From: Aquilutibacter rugosus
GTDB taxonomy: Bacteria > Pseudomonadota > Gammaproteobacteria > Xanthomonadales > Xanthomonadaceae
Reading direction: 5' to 3'
Assembly: GCF_036541335.1 (NCBI RefSeq)
Contig: NZ_JAZHBO010000001.1
Coordinates: forward strand, 992,001-1,056,000
DNA length: 64,000 bases
In this document: piece by piece, positions 62,753 through 64,000 of the stretch
How positions within the stretch are numbered: position 1 is the first letter of the stretch
How the letters are laid out: every line of letters begins with the position of its first letter
The notes under the pieces: generated by a model
Told to the model about the DNA's origin: nothing
The model's input: only the letters and a program-made list of their open reading frames with translations
Database searches by the model: none
Position numbers and translations under genes: made by a program

Positions 62753-62788
62753 TTTGCGTCTGTAGTTTCCGGTTTCAGTTCGACTTCG

Positions 62789-62818
62789 CCCCCGCTGCCG
62801 ACCGGTCGCGGGGGTTTT
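62789..62818 (+). terminator. Terminator after dodecin
   Basis: CCCCCGC and GCGGGGG pair around a 12-base loop and are followed by TTTT. Confidence 0.6.
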
Positions 62819-62830
62819 GTATTTCGCGCT

Positions 62831-62836
62831 TACAAT
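62831..62836 (+). promoter_or_regulatory. -10 box of pdxH, probable leaderless start
   Basis: TACAAT ends six bases before the ATG at 62843, with no Shine-Dalgarno sequence. Confidence 0.45.
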
Positions 62837-62842
62837 GAGCGC

Positions 62843-63448
62843 ATGAGCAGCCATCCTCTGTATCTAGAAGCCCTCGCCGCGTTTGATCGTCTGCAGGCCG
62901 AAGCGGCCGCCGTCGGCGAGCCGGACTCCACCGCCATGTATGTGGCCACCGCGGATGCGCAGGGGATTCCTTCGCTGCGTACCGTGCTGTTAAAGGCACA
63001 CGACGAGCGCGGTTTCGTGTTTTACACGCATCTCGATGGGCGCAAGGGCCGCGAGCTGATCGCCAATCCGCATGCCGCGCTGCTGTTTCATTGGCCGCGG
63101 ATCGGTTTGGGTGTGCAGTATCGTGTCGAAGGCCGCGTGAGCGTCGTTAGTGATGCCGAGGCCGATGCGTATTTCGCGTCGCGTCCGCGCGGTTCACAGA
63201 TCGGTGCGTGGGCTTCGCATCAGTCGGAGCCCCTGGCCAGTCGCGAGGCATTCGACGAAGCCTGTTCCGAAGTCGAGTCGCGCTTTGATGGCATGGACGT
63301 TCCGCGTCCGCCGCGTTGGACCGGTTTCCGTATCGAGCCGAACGCGATCGAGGTCTGGTACGCCGGCGAGTTCCGTCTGCACGAGCGTTGGCATTATGTG
63401 CGCGATGCGAATTCGGGCGACTGGTCCAAGACGTTGCTGTTCCCGTGA
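62843..63448 (+). CDS. pdxH: Pyridoxine/pyridoxamine 5'-phosphate oxidase
   Basis: FMN enzyme that makes pyridoxal 5'-phosphate. SLRTVLLKAHDERGFVFYTH, GRKGRELIANPHAALLFHW, SRPRGSQIGAWASHQSE and the C-terminal RLHERWHYVR with LFP end are typical. 201 residues. Its stop overlaps the next GTG by four bases (GTGA). Confidence 0.97.
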   Translation: MSSHPLYLEALAAFDRLQAEAAAVGEPDSTAMYVATADAQGIPSLRTVLLKAHDERGFVFYTHLDGRKGRELIANPHAALLFHWPRIGLGVQYRVEGRVSVVSDAEADAYFASRPRGSQIGAWASHQSEPLASREAFDEACSEVESRFDGMDVPRPPRWTGFRIEPNAIEVWYAGEFRLHERWHYVRDANSGDWSKTLLFP

Positions 63449-64000
63449 GCGGTCCGCGCCGCATCGTCTGTCTCACCGAGGAGCCGACCGAGACGCTCTA
63501 CGCATTAGGTGAGCAGGATCGGATCGTGGGGATTAGCGGCTTTACGGTGCGGCCTTCGATTGCGCGGCGCGAGAAACCCAAAGTGTCGGCATTCACTTCG
63601 GCCAAGATTGACAAGATCATGGCGCTGCAGCCCGATTTTGCGATCGGATTTTCGGATATTCAGGCCGATATCGCGGCGGAGCTGGTGCGGCGTGGTGTCG
63701 AGGTCTGGATCGCCAATCATCGTTCGGTCGAAGGCATTCTCGATTACATTCTGCGGCTCGGCGCGCTGGTGGGTGTGCCGCTGAAGGCGCAGGCGTACGT
63801 GGATGCGTTGCGTGCGGGGCTTGACGCGGTGGCGGCCGATGTAGCCCTGGATGCGTCGCGTGGGCTGGCTCGTCCTTCGGTCTATTTCGAGGAATGGGAT
63901 GAGCCGATGATCAGCGGGATTCAGTGGGTCGCCGAGCTTATCCGCATCGCGGGTGGCGATGACATCTTTCCGGATCTGGCGCAGGAGTCGCTGGCGAAGG
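63445..64000 (+). CDS. BtuF-like periplasmic-binding-fold protein, 3' end beyond window
   Basis: An open frame of 185 codons begins with GTG at 63445, overlaps the pdxH stop, and runs off the window end. The translated start RIVCLTEEPTETLYALG, then DRIVGISGFT, IMALQPDFAIGFSD, and EEWDEPMISGIQWVAELIR, matches the Peripla_BP_2 fold used by cobalamin and haem or siderophore binding proteins. No signal peptide is seen, so it may be one of the cytoplasmic relatives. Function is not known. Confidence 0.8.
   Translation, partial: MSGPRRIVCLTEEPTETLYALGEQDRIVGISGFTVRPSIARREKPKVSAFTSAKIDKIMALQPDFAIGFSDIQADIAAELVRRGVEVWIANHRSVEGILDYILRLGALVGVPLKAQAYVDALRAGLDAVAADVALDASRGLARPSVYFEEWDEPMISGIQWVAELIRIAGGDDIFPDLAQESLAK

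Noticed and set aside
1..64000. Mobile elements, prophage, CRISPR or defence islands
   Set aside because: No transposase, integrase, repeat-spacer array, tRNA attachment site or defence gene was seen, and gene content is core metabolism throughout.

Overview
The window is 64 kb of dense bacterial chromosome, about 60% G+C by eye. It carries housekeeping and metabolic genes, with no insertion sequence, prophage, CRISPR array or tRNA that I could find. The gene content points to a gammaproteobacterium of the Xanthomonadales/Lysobacterales: the run pgk-pyk-class I fba, a large Xanthomonas-style TonB-dependent receptor, a lysine/alanine-repeat histone-H1-like protein, ahcY-metF behind an SAH riboswitch, and aroK-aroB-hemE. 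This assignment is inference from recognised families; there is no rRNA here to confirm it.

Layout. 1-2.8 kb: glycolysis (pgk tail, pyk, fba). 2.9-8 kb: an RND efflux pair with a SpoU/TrmH-type RNA methyltransferase in the same operon. 8-10 kb: a secreted M28 aminopeptidase and mscL. 10-14 kb: a Rieske protein facing a minus-strand run thiS-thiG-trmB-SLC13 permease. 14-17.8 kb: a GDSL esterase autotransporter, then the RimB-like protease/RimK pair that edits glutamate tails, then a structured RNA candidate ending in a strong terminator. 17.8-19.9 kb: a two-component system. 19.9-24 kb (minus): ilvE, an unknown exported protein, metF and ahcY under the SAH riboswitch. 24-28 kb: a secreted S9 peptidase and metK, so three enzymes of the methyl cycle lie close together. 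28-33 kb: a bifunctional ornithine-lipid-synthase-like acyltransferase converging on nupC-ribokinase-dusB. 33-37.3 kb: SPFH/NfeD membrane pair, gcvT-gcvH, a 540-bp AT-richer gap and the histone-like gene. 37.3-41 kb: a serine hydrolase, a nucleotide-exchange-like transporter and a metallophosphoesterase. 41-46 kb: fadE and a TetR regulator diverge around a perfect 20-bp palindrome, with pckG directly behind tetR. 46-51 kb: TonB receptor, a methyltransferase and an exported protein. 51-59 kb: Hsp33, an Asp/Asn beta-hydroxylase, mtgA, a glycosyltransferase, a hemolysin-III family protein, prfC, sdaA and a glutaredoxin-like protein. 59-64 kb: cytochrome b561, hemE, aroB, aroK (minus), then dodecin, pdxH and the start of a BtuF-like binding protein running off the window end.

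Cross-cutting points. Many intrinsic terminators are clear (UUCG or GNRA-like loops with U-runs). At least eight genes lack a Shine-Dalgarno sequence but have a TAnAAT/TACACT-like hexamer ending 6-8 nt before the start codon, suggesting frequent leaderless mRNAs. No obviously new multi-gene system is present. The best leads are the structured RNA before the two-component system, the fadE/tetR/pckG regulatory unit, the leaderless promoter set and the histone-like gene with its unusual upstream region.
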